Shown piece by piece: positions 18,801-27,575 of a stretch of 64,000 nt of DNA (its first letter is position 1; each line of letters begins with the position of its first letter). The DNA is from Stenotrophomonas rhizophila. Lineage in GTDB: Bacteria; Pseudomonadota; Gammaproteobacteria; Xanthomonadales; Xanthomonadaceae. The position numbers and the translations under genes are program-made. The stretch spans positions 2,156,659 to 2,220,658 of the forward strand of contig NZ_RCDC01000004.1 in assembly GCF_003651185.1 (NCBI RefSeq). The letters run 5' to 3'. The notes beneath the pieces were generated by a model. That model ran no database searches. It was not told the DNA's origin and saw nothing but the letters and a program-made list of their open reading frames with translations.

Positions 18801-21642
18801 GCGTTCCCGGGTTGTTGAACGTGATGAGCTGCGCGGCCTTGGGGGTTACCGCGCTGGACGCCGTCGAGGACGGGCTCGCGCCGGCGGCATTGTCTGCCGT
18901 GACCGTAAAGGTATACGCGACCCCGTTGGTCAACCCGGTAACCACCATTGGCGAGCTCGCTCCATTCACAGGGGCGACGTCGGCCGGACTGACGGTGACC
19001 GTGTAGCCGGTGATGCTGGCGCCGCCGGTGAACACAGGCGGCACGAACGCGATGCTGACCTGGGTATCACCGGCAGTGGCCGACGGAGCGGGAGGGGCGC
19101 CCGGCGCCACCGGAGCGACAGTGAATGACTGGCTTGCCTGGGGTGCGGCCAGGTAGCTGCCATCGCCGCCCTGGTCGGCGTTGATGGTGCAGGTGCCTGC
19201 GGAAAGGAACGTCAGCGCGCCGCCGGTCGTGATCGTACACACTCCGGAGGTGGCGGATCCGAAGCTGACCGTATAGCCGGCACCGGCGCTGGAGGTGGCG
19301 GTCAGGGTCGGCGTGGTGCCGAAGTTCTGCGTGCCGGGGTTGTTGAAGGTGATGGTCTGCGGCGCTGCAGGCATCACACTGTTGGACGCCGCCGATACGT
19401 CACCTGTTCCCGCTGCGTTGCTCGCGGTGACGGTGAAGGTGTACGCCACGCCGTTGGTCAAGCCGGTCACCGTGACTGGTGAACCGGCGCCGGTCGCAAT
19501 GACCCCGCCCGGGTTGGCTGTCACCGTGTACACGGTGATGGCGCTGCCACCCGTAAAGGACGGTGACGTGAACGTGACCGTGGCCTGGGTGTTGCCGGCG
19601 GTGGCCGTGCCGATGGTCGGCGTACCTGGCACCACCGCATTGACGGTGAAGGTCTGCGTCACCGTGGTAGCCGCATTCCATGCGGGACTACCCGCCTGAT
19701 CGGCGTCGATCGTGCACACGCCGGCACTGAAGAAGGTCAGTGTGCCGCCCGAGCTGACGGTGCACACCCCACCAGTGGACGAACTGAACACAGGAACGAG
19801 TCCCGAGGTTGCCGTCGCCGAGAGCGCTGGCGACGTGCCCATGGTCTGAGTGCCCGGATTGCCGAACGTGATGGACTGGTTGCCCTTCGGGGTCACCGCG
19901 CTGGTCGCGCCGGAGGCTGCGCCAGTGCCGGTTGCGTTGATTGCCTTCACGTCGAACGTATAGGCGGTGCCGTTGGTGAGGCCTGTGACCACGATGGGTG
20001 ACGTGGTGAATCCGTTGCCACCTGCGGTGGCACCGCCAGGGCTGGCGGTCACCAGATAGCCGGTGATCGCCGAGCCGCCATTATCGGCCGGCGCGGTGAA
20101 TGCCACGGATACCTGGGCATCGCCAGGCGTTGCTGCGCCGATGACCGGCGCGCCGGGAGCGACAGGCATCGCCACGGTGTGGGTCACACCGGACAGGTAA
20201 GGCGCAACACCGGTGTTGCCCGCGGCATCGGCAATGTCCGTCGCGCCATTGAGATTGACCTTGAGCGTCCCCGAACCCGCGATGCTGCCAACGTTGACGT
20301 TGACCGACGTCCCGGAACTCGCCGACACACTCACGATACTGCCGCTGGCACTGCCCGTGCCGACGAGTGTGAAATCGTCCGTGGACACATTCGACACCGT
20401 CTCATCGAAGGTCACCGTGAATGCCATCGCCGCGTCGCTTGCGGCGGGCGATCCCACCGGCGCGATGCTGTTGACCGAAGCAATGCGATTGTCGACCGTC
20501 GCGTTGCTGGTATCGGCCGTGGTGGTGGTGTTGCCGGCATTGTCCGTCGCGGTCAAGGTGACGTTGCGGTTGCCGACCCCATTGATGGCGCCACCGACGA
20601 TCGTATAGGTTGCCGTCCAGACGCCGCTGCTGTTGACGGCGGTGACAGCGGCGCCGCCACCGAACTGGCTGAAGTTCACGCTGACTGCGCTGATCGTATC
20701 GCTGTTGTTATCCCCACCCGCCGTGTTGTTCCAGACGGCAGTGACGGTGTCGCCGAGTTTGTAGGCACCACCAGTTCCCGATGCACCGCTGATGTTGATG
20801 TTTGCATTGGCCAACGTCGGGGCGATGGTATCCACCGTGGCATTGGTGGTGTCCGCACGGGTGGTGCTGCCACCGCCATTGCTCGCGGTCACGCTGACGT
20901 TGCGGTTGGCGGCGTCGATGAAACCGGCCGTGAGGGTGTACGTCGCCGTCCAGATGCCGGCGCTGTTGATGGCCGCGACGGCCGAACCACCCCCGAACTG
21001 GCTGAAGTCGACGGTCACCGCGCTCACGCCGGCATTGTTGTCGCCGCTCGCGCTGTTGTTCCACGTCGCGGTGAGGATATCGCCGATCTTGTATGCGCCG
21101 CCGGTACCGGTCCCGCCACTGATGCTGATGCGTGCGTCGCTGATGGTCGGGGGTGCCGGCGCCTGGCAGGTCACCGTTGCGGTGAAAGTGCCGCCGCCCG
21201 TGCCCGACCACAGGTACACCTGGTAGTCGCTGAAATCGGCTGGCACGGTGTGCGTGGCGTTGAGATTCAACTCATTGTTCTGCGCCGCGTAGTTTTCGCC
21301 CACGTCGGTAACATTGTTTCCCTGCCATAGGGTGAAGCCACCGCCTCCCGCTCCAGCGGTCGCATTGGTACTGCCCGAGGACGTCACTGTGTAGTGGATT
21401 CGCTCGCCTTGGGCGACCTGATAGTCCGCTTGATAATCGTCAATACCGCCGCTGACCGTGATGCCGTTCCCCCAGTAGTTTTGAATCGCCTGGCAGCCAC
21501 TGGACAGCGCCGCCATCGCAGGCGCGGTTACGGCAAGGCCGCAGAACGCTGCGGCGAACAGGGTGAAGCGACGCAGAGTGCGGCGCTGTTGGGATTTGGG
21601 ACACACGCCAGCGGCCCGGCAGGCAGACACGATCAACGACAC
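15811..21642 (-). CDS. Autotransporter adhesin with Ig/FN3-like passenger repeats
   Basis: This 1943-residue type V secreted protein starts at a GTG at 21642 with AAGGGG just upstream. A signal peptide ends at about residue 44 (LAVTAPAMA). An N-terminal domain (45-160) is followed by two copies of an Ig-like unit containing GGAYKIGD/GGAYKLGD and DFSQFGGG/NFSQFGGG. Several FN3-like units with LTNGVAYTFTVTA alternate with a unit containing ITFNNPGTQNFGTTP and paired cysteines (GVCT...GTCT). Cadherin/putative-Ig-like modules come next, then a C-terminal autotransporter beta-barrel from about residue 1617 ending VQVRF at 1899. A further 44 residues follow, which is unusual because barrels normally end at the terminal aromatic. 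It is flanked by the long structured leader at 21668-21817. Confidence 0.88.
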   Translation of the reverse strand: MSLIVSACRAAGVCPKSQQRRTLRRFTLFAAAFCGLAVTAPAMAALSSGCQAIQNYWGNGITVSGGIDDYQADYQVAQGERIHYTVTSSGSTNATAGAGGGGFTLWQGNNVTDVGENYAAQNNELNLNATHTVPADFSDYQVYLWSGTGGGTFTATVTCQAPAPPTISDARISISGGTGTGGAYKIGDILTATWNNSASGDNNAGVSAVTVDFSQFGGGSAVAAINSAGIWTATYTLTAGFIDAANRNVSVTASNGGGSTTRADTTNATVDTIAPTLANANINISGASGTGGAYKLGDTVTAVWNNTAGGDNNSDTISAVSVNFSQFGGGAAVTAVNSSGVWTATYTIVGGAINGVGNRNVTLTATDNAGNTTTTADTSNATVDNRIASVNSIAPVGSPAASDAAMAFTVTFDETVSNVSTDDFTLVGTGSASGSIVSVSASSGTSVNVNVGSIAGSGTLKVNLNGATDIADAAGNTGVAPYLSGVTHTVAMPVAPGAPVIGAATPGDAQVSVAFTAPADNGGSAITGYLVTASPGGATAGGNGFTTSPIVVTGLTNGTAYTFDVKAINATGTGAASGATSAVTPKGNQSITFGNPGTQTMGTSPALSATATSGLVPVFSSSTGGVCTVSSGGTLTFFSAGVCTIDADQAGSPAWNAATTVTQTFTVNAVVPGTPTIGTATAGNTQATVTFTSPSFTGGSAITVYTVTANPGGVIATGAGSPVTVTGLTNGVAYTFTVTASNAAGTGDVSAASNSVMPAAPQTITFNNPGTQNFGTTPTLTATSSAGAGYTVSFGSATSGVCTITTGGALTFLSAGTCTINADQGGDGSYLAAPQASQSFTVAPVAPGAPPAPSATAGDTQVSIAFVPPVFTGGASITGYTVTVSPADVAPVNGASSPMVVTGLTNGVAYTFTVTADNAAGASPSSTASSAVTPKAAQLITFNNPGTQNFGTTPALTATADSGLTPTFTSSTTGVCTITTGGTLTFVGAGTCTLHADQAGNGSYLPAAQVTRTFTVNAVVPSAPDIGTATVIGAGQVSVTFTAPGNAGGAPVSGYIATAMPGGATVAGSGSPLSFNGLTPGVTYTFTVTATNGAGTGSASAASNAVTPAPALVAGPATATVAYGAAATTITLPITGTPTAVAVVTAPSHGTATVNGMDIEYVPAMGYAGPDSFTYRASDAYTTSAAAAVDITVSAPTLALDPASLASTTASNAYRHVLSASGGTGPYVYAVSGGALPAGVQLSPGGELSGIPNKAGSFSFTVLVTDSSIGTGPFTASRSYTLVVDAPTLVLDQPQLPPADGGQDYRQRLTASGGTAPYRFALRSGSLPPGLLLAESGDISGEATSAGTFDFDVEVTDANGFSGQRSYRFVVAAAVQTITGFTATPADPVYSVGGSFRVAATGGDSGNPIVFASTTPSVCAVQSDTVTMVSAGRCVLTANQAGDALRAAATQLQLEVNIGMATPEITWQDDLSKVYGESDFELALPQSTSPGAFTFSSSNMAVATVNGRRVTVVGEGSAVLTAAQAASGSYAAASIEVRLVVAARPDPTADAQVVGTLQAQADASIRFAQVQQGNIRDRLRQVRVGSNASSFNVALAYAGGLGVPGISVPLNRAADSMVNGLPRLPEGWGAWAAGTATFGKAGRGSGGFDFNTGGITVGADRAIGENVLLGLAGSWGRQDNDFNNSPSSTDADQRSLAVYGLWRAGQHVFFDGMLASGRLDFDVNRWNEVVGASAHGSRKGDQWFGSLTFGYEHRSARGTTLTSYGRYDGHRARLDGYREHGLDAFDLTYGRQDIDNSSVALGIEGNHAFQGERVSWRPHWNVEYRKALENRSDATMNYVQRPNASDYVLAMRSYNDDALSIGAGVDLQLDSGWMFSLLLGHEQGRNSLRSNSIGVQVRFGGQGGGGVSQVDADGRGARECAQQRHRDATSRCGDPLAGVRGER

Positions 21643-21667
21643 ACGACACCCCTTGTTGCCTTGTAGT

Positions 21668-21817
21668 GCCTTTCCGCGGAAAGGCCGAAAACAGCACAAC
21701 CGCCCCGGGAGTCCCCCAAGAGCGATTGCCCGCCTGGATAGTTGTGATCCTTCCCCTACCGCTGCCCGGTTCCTTCCAGGCAGGTCACGCGCTGCAATCT
21801 TTGTTCCACCCGTGACC
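21668..21817 (-). promoter_or_regulatory. Highly structured leader upstream of the autotransporter
   Basis: Five stems can be drawn in the transcript sense within about 150 bases. They are a perfect 18-base palindrome (21668-21685); an eight-pair stem with two GU pairs (21696-21703 with 21722-21729); GGAT/ATCC (21736-21739 with 21747-21750); an eight-pair stem with one GU around an AAGGAA loop (21762-21769 with 21776-21783); and GTCACG/CGTGAC (21784-21789 with 21811-21816) stacked directly on the previous stem. The palindrome ends 25 bases before the GTG start. I could not match it to a known riboswitch class. Confidence 0.45.
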
Positions 21818-22134
21818 GCCACGAACTACACAGCGGTCGCCGAGCCGGCCATCCCACCGGCCGATCGGGCACGCGCTTTGCGCGCCATGCGGAGATATCG
21901 GCCACGTTGCCTGAACCTGTAGCGTCGTTCCGATGCTGTCTGGGGGAATGCGTGGCTAACCAGCCCCACGTGTCTCCGCAGCGGCGCCCGAGGCCGCGCG
22001 GGCTGCGGACACCGTGCAACCGCAACGGTCCCGCACAACTTTCAAACATCCGCTTGAAACGCGCGTAACTTCGTCGAACTGGACACGATCCACCAGTTCC
22101 GCCAGACTCCGCCCTTTCCTGTTGTTCGGCACCC
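21818..22134. other. Intergenic region between autotransporter leader and aroQ
   Basis: This stretch must contain the autotransporter promoter (-) and the aroQ promoter (+). The only strong element is an imperfect long hairpin at 21970-22012 (GTGTC-CCGCAGC against GCTGCGGACAC with one bulged T, plus an inner GCCCG/CGGGC stem). No gene is supported. Confidence 0.45.
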
Positions 22135-22584
22135 ATGGCGAAACTGCTGGTCCTGCATGGCCCCAACCTCAACCTGCTCGGCACGCGCGAGCCGGGGGTC
22201 TATGGGCACACCACGCTGGCGCAGATCGACCAGGCCCTGCTGGCCCGGGCGCAGGCCGCCGGCCATGCCGTGGAGAGCCTGCAGTCCAACGCCGAGCACG
22301 TGCTGGTGGATCGGGTGCAGGCTGCCCGCGATGACGGCACCGCCTTCATCCTGATCAACCCGGCCGCGTTCACCCACACTTCGGTGGCCCTGCGCGATGC
22401 GCTGGCCGCGGTGGACGTGCCGTTCATCGAGATCCACCTGTCCAACCCGCATGCGCGCGAGCCCTTCCGCCAGCACAGCTATTTCAGCGACAAGGCGGTC
22501 GGGGTGATCTGTGGGTTCGGGGCGGACAGCTATCGCTATGCGATGGATGCGGCGCTGACCCGGTTGGCGGCTGCTTCGGCGTGA
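22135..22584 (+). CDS. aroQ: 3-dehydroquinate dehydratase, type II
   Basis: This 149-residue cytoplasmic enzyme of the shikimate pathway dehydrates 3-dehydroquinate to 3-dehydroshikimate. Family motifs are all present: [17 protein letters not shown] with the catalytic Tyr near the end, [16 protein letters not shown], the [19 protein letters not shown] segment with the catalytic His, and [13 protein letters not shown] near the C-terminus. The length is standard for the dodecameric type II enzyme. It overlaps the next gene by one base (TGATG). The aroQ-accB-accC order is common in gamma-proteobacteria. Confidence 0.97.
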   Translation: MAKLLVLHGPNLNLLGTREPGVYGHTTLAQIDQALLARAQAAGHAVESLQSNAEHVLVDRVQAARDDGTAFILINPAAFTHTSVALRDALAAVDVPFIEIHLSNPHAREPFRQHSYFSDKAVGVICGFGADSYRYAMDAALTRLAAASA

Positions 22585-23006
22585 TGACGCTGCCGCGTGT
22601 CCTGGCCAGCGTCGCGCTGTGGGGCTGCCTGTGTGGCGGCGCCAGTGCCGCGGATCGCAGCGCGGAAGGCATCGACTGTGCGCGGCCCAGCGGCACCATG
22701 GAATCGGATCTGTGCGCCTCGGACGTGGCCAGCGCCGCCGATACCGAATTGAACGCGGTGTACGCCCAGGCGCGGCAGCAGTTGCGCAGCCAGGCGGCCG
22801 AAGGCGCCTGCACGCACTGCGCCGATGCGGAAAAGCAGCTGATCCTGGCCCAGCGCGCGTGGATGCAGCTGCGCGACCACGATTGCGACGCGGTCTACGC
22901 CTTCAACGCTGATGGCACCTCGCGCAATGGCGCGCAGATGCACTGCCTGACCACCCTCGCGCGCGACCGTACGCGGCAGCTGCGCGATTTCTACGAATTG
23001 CTTTGA
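22584..23006 (+). CDS. LprI/DUF1311-like periplasmic protein
   Basis: The 140-residue protein has a signal peptide ([24 protein letters not shown]) and a lysozyme-inhibitor-LprI-like domain. It has the conserved Cys pattern (IDCARPSGTMESDLCASD, ACTHCADAEKQ, HDCDAV, MHCLTTLARDRTRQLRDF) and the helical AEKQLILAQRAWMQLRD segment. Some family members inhibit lysozyme, but most are uncharacterised. The start is the ATG overlapping the aroQ stop, so it is translationally coupled to aroQ. It separates aroQ from accBC, which are usually adjacent. Confidence 0.85.
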   Translation: MTLPRVLASVALWGCLCGGASAADRSAEGIDCARPSGTMESDLCASDVASAADTELNAVYAQARQQLRSQAAEGACTHCADAEKQLILAQRAWMQLRDHDCDAVYAFNADGTSRNGAQMHCLTTLARDRTRQLRDFYELL

Positions 23007-23060
23007 CCCGAGCGCACCGCGCTTCCCACCACACTGACACCACGAGCCAAAGAGGCCCCT

Positions 23061-23549
23061 ATGGATCTCCGCAAAATCAAGAAACTGATCGACCTGCTGG
23101 AAGAGTCGAACCTCGCCGAAATCGAAATCAAGGAAGGCGAAGAGTCCGTGCGTCTGTCGCGCGCGCCCGTCTCCGGCTACGGCATGGTGCAGGCCCAGCC
23201 GCAGATGATGATGGCCCCGGCACCGGCCCAGGCTGCCGCACCGGCGATGCCGATGCAGTCGCCGACCGAAGCCTCCACCGGTGGCACCGCCAAGGCCGGC
23301 AACGCCCTGCCCGATGGCCACGTGCTGCGCGCGCCGATGGTCGGTACCTTCTATTCGTCGTCTTCGCCGGACAAGCCGGCCTTCGTGTCGGTCGGCCAGG
23401 CGGTCAAGGCCGGTGAAACGCTGGCGATCATCGAAGCGATGAAGATGTTCAACCCGATCGAAGCCGATGTCTCCGGCACCATCGTCGCCATCCTGGGCGA
23501 AAACGGCCAGCCGGTCGAATTCGACCAGCCGCTGTTCGTGATCGGCTAA
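23061..23549 (+). CDS. accB: Acetyl-CoA carboxylase biotin carboxyl carrier protein
   Basis: This 162-residue subunit carries biotin between the carboxylase and transferase of acetyl-CoA carboxylase, the first step of fatty-acid synthesis. The N-terminal helical region ([32 protein letters not shown] is the family hallmark, split here around residue 20) is joined by a Pro/Ala/Met-rich linker (about 45-85) to the biotinyl domain. That domain carries [12 protein letters not shown] with Lys128 as the biotinylation site. AAAGAGG precedes the ATG. accC follows after ten bases. Confidence 0.97.
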   Translation: MDLRKIKKLIDLLEESNLAEIEIKEGEESVRLSRAPVSGYGMVQAQPQMMMAPAPAQAAAPAMPMQSPTEASTGGTAKAGNALPDGHVLRAPMVGTFYSSSSPDKPAFVSVGQAVKAGETLAIIEAMKMFNPIEADVSGTIVAILGENGQPVEFDQPLFVIG

Positions 23550-23559
23550 GGATTAGTCC

Positions 23560-24927
23560 ATGCTCGACAAAGTCGTTATTGCCAACCGAGGGGAGATCGC
23601 GCTGCGCATCCTGCGCGCGTGCCATACCCTGGGCATCCGCACGGTGGCTGTGCATTCCACGGTCGACCGCAACCTCAAGCACGTGGCCATGGCCGACGAG
23701 TCGGTCTGCATCGGTCCGGCACCGTCCTCGGAGAGCTACCTCAACATCCCGGCCCTGATCGCCGCGGCGGAAGTCACCGACGCCCAGGCCATCCACCCGG
23801 GCTACGGTTTCCTGTCGGAAAACGCCGACTTCGCCGAGCGCGTGGAAGAATCCGGTTTCATCTTCATCGGCCCCAAGGCCGACACCATCCGCCTGATGGG
23901 CGACAAGGTGGAAGCGATCCGCGCGATGAAGGCGGCCGGCGTGCCGTGCGTGCCCGGCTCGGGCGGCCCGCTGACCGACGACATCGTGGCCAACACCAAG
24001 ATCGCCCGTGAGATCGGCTACCCGGTCATCATCAAGGCCTCCGGTGGCGGTGGCGGCCGTGGCATGCGCGTGGTGCATGCCGAAGCCTCGTTGAAGGCGG
24101 CGATCGAGACCACCAAGTCCGAAGCCAAGGCCGCTTTCAGCAACGATCAGGTCTACATGGAGAAGTTCCTGGAGAATCCGCGTCACGTGGAAATCCAGGT
24201 GCTTGCCGATGGCCAGGGCAACGCCATCCACCTCGGTGAACGCGACTGCTCCATGCAGCGCCGCCACCAGAAAGTGGTGGAAGAAGCGCCGGCACCGGGC
24301 ATCACCGCCGAGCTGCGCGAAGAGATCGGCAAGGTCTGCGTGGAAGCCTGCATCCGCATCGGCTACCGCGGCGCGGGTACCTTCGAGTTCCTGTTCGAAG
24401 ACGGCCGCTTCTACTTCATCGAAATGAACACCCGCGTGCAGGTGGAACATCCGGTGACGGAGATGGTGACCGGCATCGACCTGGTCTGCGAGCAGCTGCG
24501 CATCGCCGCCGGCCAGAAGCTGACCATCAAGCAGAGCGACGTGGTGCTGACCGGCCACGCGATCGAGTGCCGCATCAACGCCGAAGACGCTGAAACCTTC
24601 GTGCCGAGCCCGGGCCAGATCACCGCGTTCCATCCGCCGGGTGGCCCCGGTGTGCGTGTGGATACCCACATCTACAGTGGTTACCGCGTGCCGCCGAACT
24701 ATGACTCGATGATCGGCAAGCTGATCGTGCACGGCCCGGATCGCGAGACCGCGATCGCGCGCATGCGCGTGGCGCTGAGCGAACTGGTCGTGGACGGCAT
24801 CAAGACCAACGTCGCGCTGCAGCAGCGCATCATGCGCGACAAGGGCTTCCAGGCCGGTGGACAGAACATCCACTACCTGGAAAAGCGCCTGGCCGAACGC
24901 AAGAACAAGTCGATCGCGTTGACCTGA
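23560..24927 (+). CDS. accC: Acetyl-CoA carboxylase biotin carboxylase subunit
   Basis: This 455-residue ATP-grasp enzyme carboxylates the biotin on AccB. It begins [20 protein letters not shown], has the glycine-rich ATP loop [14 protein letters not shown], the catalytic [22 protein letters not shown] segment and the C-terminal biotin-carboxylase domain ([21 protein letters not shown]). Length and motifs are complete. It is cotranscribed with accB and followed by a strong hairpin terminator at 24957-24989. Confidence 0.98.
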   Translation: MLDKVVIANRGEIALRILRACHTLGIRTVAVHSTVDRNLKHVAMADESVCIGPAPSSESYLNIPALIAAAEVTDAQAIHPGYGFLSENADFAERVEESGFIFIGPKADTIRLMGDKVEAIRAMKAAGVPCVPGSGGPLTDDIVANTKIAREIGYPVIIKASGGGGGRGMRVVHAEASLKAAIETTKSEAKAAFSNDQVYMEKFLENPRHVEIQVLADGQGNAIHLGERDCSMQRRHQKVVEEAPAPGITAELREEIGKVCVEACIRIGYRGAGTFEFLFEDGRFYFIEMNTRVQVEHPVTEMVTGIDLVCEQLRIAAGQKLTIKQSDVVLTGHAIECRINAEDAETFVPSPGQITAFHPPGGPGVRVDTHIYSGYRVPPNYDSMIGKLIVHGPDRETAIARMRVALSELVVDGIKTNVALQQRIMRDKGFQAGGQNIHYLEKRLAERKNKSIALT

Positions 24928-24956
24928 TCGGTTTTTCCACGCGGCATGCAGGACAG

Positions 24957-24989
24957 CAGAAAGGCGGGGATCTCCCCGCCTTTCTGTTT
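24957..24989. terminator. Intrinsic terminator after accC
   Basis: CAGAAAGGCGGGGA and TCCCCGCCTTTCTG form a 14-bp perfect stem with a tight loop, followed on the + strand by TTT. It also faces the convergent gene that ends at 25104 and may serve both. Confidence 0.85.
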
Positions 24990-25021
24990 GCGCGAACCGC
25001 GCTGCCAGAGGACACAAACGC

Positions 25022-25095
25022 GGTAGGGCCAACCCGTGGTCGGCGTACGCGTGACATGCCGCCTGATACCGCCGCCACGCATGGCGTGGCGCTAC
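25022..25095. repeat. Inverted pair of SMAG-type REP elements
   Basis: The first unit (25022-25044) begins GGTAGGGCC and has an imperfect stem GCCAACC-CGT-GGTCGGC. The second (25073-25095) is in reverse orientation, GCCACGC-ATG-GCGTGGC followed by GCTAC. Both carry the GTAG head of S. maltophilia SMAG repeats. They lie in the gap between two convergent genes. Confidence 0.7.
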
Positions 25096-25103
25096 AGGCG
25101 CGC

Positions 25104-25478
25104 TTACGGCTTGGCGGTATCAGCCGCGGTGACCTGCGAATGCTTCACCGGCTCCACGCCCAGCGACGAGGTGGGGTCCACGATCACCATCGTCTCGGTG
25201 GACCCATCCGGCCACACCACCTGGAAGGTACTGCCGCTGGGCAGCGAAGCGAACGGCATGCCACTCTGCGCGCGATACACCGCAGCGACCTGACTGGCGC
25301 CGGCACGACGCACTTCGGCATCGGCCTTGACCGAGGTCAACTGTACTTTGGACAGGCTTCGGTAACGATCGTCATAGGTGTCGATCATCACCAGACCCAC
25401 CGCCCCGGCCGAGTACGCAACAAACAACGCCACCCAGAACCAGAATTTGGCACCGTGCAGGATTCGACGGTAATTCAT
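25104..25478 (-). CDS. Single-pass membrane hypothetical protein
   Basis: The 124-residue protein has a short cytoplasmic start [11 protein letters not shown], one membrane span (FWFWVALFVAYSAGAVGLVMI) and a periplasmic domain of about 90 residues with FQVVWPDGSTETMVIVDPTSSLGVEPV. Its start overlaps the stop of the upstream gene (ATGA), so the two are coupled and probably work together. I do not recognise the family. Confidence 0.7.
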   Translation of the reverse strand: MNYRRILHGAKFWFWVALFVAYSAGAVGLVMIDTYDDRYRSLSKVQLTSVKADAEVRRAGASQVAAVYRAQSGMPFASLPSGSTFQVVWPDGSTETMVIVDPTSSLGVEPVKHSQVTAADTAKP

Positions 25479-26437
25479 CGCCCATTCCTCTGCTTGACCA
25501 GCTCTTCGACCAACACGTTCATTTTCCCCGCACCTTGCCGCGATACCGCGGCGTCATACACGAAAGTGGCAAAGTCCTGCCCACCGTCCTGCGAACAGAT
25601 CCCTCCGTTCGCGCAGAAATTGTTCATCAGCACACTATCCGACCCGCACGCCATGCCCAGTTCGCAGGCCGCCAGCCGCCAGGCCAGTTCGCTGAACTGA
25701 TCGCCGGCCACCATGCCGCTCATCGCACTGTCGCCACTGGCACGCTGCCCCATGCCCGGCGCCAGTGCCATGAAGGCTTCCGGATCACGCGACTCCATCA
25801 CCCGCTCGACCAGCCCGCGGCGGTAGTCCGGTGCGGTTTCCAGTGGATGGCCTTCGGCGAACAGCGATGCCTCGGCCGCCAGGTTACCGGCCTTGGCGGC
25901 CTGCAGACGCTGACGCATGATCAGGGACCGGCCCAGATTGTCGCTGCTGACGAAGCCGGCGCAACGGCGCGAAACACGCTGGCGCGCGGTCACCATCGAT
26001 ACAGACGCTTTCATGCCCAGCCCGGTCAACACGTCGTTGTCGAGTTGGTAGCCCCCCGGATCCATGGCGTACGTGGCGCAGTAATCGTACACACGGCTGA
26101 CCATCCACCCGGCCTCGGCATTGCCGTTGGCGGCCTGCAGCTGCAGGCGCTGCGCATAGGCAAACAGATCGGTATCGCCTTCGATATCGGCGCGCAGGTC
26201 CAGCGGCAGGCCAGAGGCCACGGCCGTGCCACGTTCGCTGCCAAGCAGGCGCCGGGCGAGCTGCCGCGCTTCGGCCGGCACCGCGGTGGGCCCGCTGCCG
26301 GCCTGCGGCTCATCCAGATGCGACGCGGCCTGATCGGTATGCAGTACCCGATCGCCCGCGCGGTAGCCCACCACCCCGAGCAACGCCAGGGCTGGCACGA
26401 CCAGCAACCAGGTTTTGAGGGTGGGCACGAGCGCCAT
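25475..26437 (-). CDS. Membrane-anchored periplasmic hypothetical protein
   Basis: The 320-residue protein begins [20 protein letters not shown], an uncleaved anchor or signal, followed by a largely helical periplasmic domain. It has scattered cysteines ([40 protein letters not shown]) that could form disulfides. The ATG at 26437 is preferred over an upstream TTG. It is the first gene of a two-gene unit with the single-pass protein downstream. Function unknown. Confidence 0.7.
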   Translation of the reverse strand: MALVPTLKTWLLVVPALALLGVVGYRAGDRVLHTDQAASHLDEPQAGSGPTAVPAEARQLARRLLGSERGTAVASGLPLDLRADIEGDTDLFAYAQRLQLQAANGNAEAGWMVSRVYDYCATYAMDPGGYQLDNDVLTGLGMKASVSMVTARQRVSRRCAGFVSSDNLGRSLIMRQRLQAAKAGNLAAEASLFAEGHPLETAPDYRRGLVERVMESRDPEAFMALAPGMGQRASGDSAMSGMVAGDQFSELAWRLAACELGMACGSDSVLMNNFCANGGICSQDGGQDFATFVYDAAVSRQGAGKMNVLVEELVKQRNGR

Positions 26438-26624
26438 GGGCAGGACGTCAGAGGCTGTCAGCGATAGACGGCAGAAATGCAAGTTTAGCAAGCAGCCGCA
26501 ACGCTGTCTGAACGGGTCGTCGGGCCGATCTTACCGGCCGGCGAGACGGCCTCCCCGCGGTACCGCCGGGACCCGCGGCCCGCACTGGTCTAACATGCAC
26601 GGTTTTCCGCCGGTCCCTGCCCCC

Positions 26625-27545
26625 ATGCCCTTCCTGGAACTCACCCTGCACTGCACCGAAGCCACCCAGCCGCGCTATGAGAATGCGCTGGACGACGTGG
26701 GCGCGCTGGCGGTGACCCTGCTCGATGCCGATGCCGACACCAGCAACGAGCGCGCGATCCTGGAACCGGGTGTGGGCGAGACCCCGCTGTGGAACGACCT
26801 GGTGCTGACCGCACTGTTCCCGGGCGATACCAATGCGCTGGCCCTGTTGGCCGCGCTGGATGCGTTCGACCCCGGCCTGGACTGGGCCGATGCCAGTTTC
26901 CGCGCCGTGGCCGACGAAGACTGGGAACGCGCCTGGATCGACCAGTTCCAGCCGATGGCCTTCGGTGATCGCACCTGGATCGTGCCGTGGAACCATGAAC
27001 TGCCAGAGGCCGCACAGGCCGAGGATGCCGCCGTGGTTCGTCTGGACCCGGGTCTGGCGTTCGGTTCGGGCACCCACCCGACCACGGCCCTGTGCCTGCG
27101 CTGGCTGGACGGCCTGGCCGCCGAGGGGGCGCTGGCCGGCAACACCGTGCTCGATTTCGGCTGCGGCTCGGGCATCCTCGCCCTGGCGGCGCTGAAGCTG
27201 GGTGCCGCGCGCGCGGTCGGCGTGGACAACGACCCGCAGGCAGTGCTCGCCACCGGTGACAACGCCGAGCGCAACGGCCTGCAGGAGCGCGTGCAGGTCT
27301 ATCTGCCGGACGACGAGCCGCAGGCAACGTACCCGGTCGTGGTGGCCAACATCCTCGCCTCGGCACTGGATGCACTGGCCGATGTGCTGGCCGCGCGCGT
27401 CGCCCCGGGCGGCCGCATCGCGCTGTCGGGCATCCTGCATGGGCAGGAAGGCGAACTGCTGGAACGCTATGCCCCGGCCTTCGAACAGCTGGCGGTGGCG
27501 CAGGACGGCGACTGGATGCGCATCACCGGCGTCCGCCGTGCTTGA
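26625..27545 (+). CDS. prmA: Ribosomal protein L11 methyltransferase
   Basis: This 306-residue SAM-dependent enzyme trimethylates ribosomal protein L11. The N-terminal L11-recognition domain ([30 protein letters not shown]) is followed by the substrate-loop motif [18 protein letters not shown]-binding [18 protein letters not shown] and the NILA motif of the active site. Length is normal. The ATG at 26625 sits in a CCCCATGCCC context with no strong ribosome-binding site. Confidence 0.97.
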   Translation: MPFLELTLHCTEATQPRYENALDDVGALAVTLLDADADTSNERAILEPGVGETPLWNDLVLTALFPGDTNALALLAALDAFDPGLDWADASFRAVADEDWERAWIDQFQPMAFGDRTWIVPWNHELPEAAQAEDAAVVRLDPGLAFGSGTHPTTALCLRWLDGLAAEGALAGNTVLDFGCGSGILALAALKLGAARAVGVDNDPQAVLATGDNAERNGLQERVQVYLPDDEPQATYPVVVANILASALDALADVLAARVAPGGRIALSGILHGQEGELLERYAPAFEQLAVAQDGDWMRITGVRRA

Positions 27546-27575
27546 ATAGCCCGACTCCTGCCCGGTCCCGTGCCC

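Noticed and set aside
21643..21822. Longer autotransporter start at 21822
   Set aside because: The extension would place about 60 polar residues before the signal peptide and would run through the structured leader. The GTG at 21642 has AAGGGG just upstream.
23449..25032. A 527-codon minus-strand frame opposite accC
   Set aside because: accC is unambiguous on the + strand and the antisense product has no domain.
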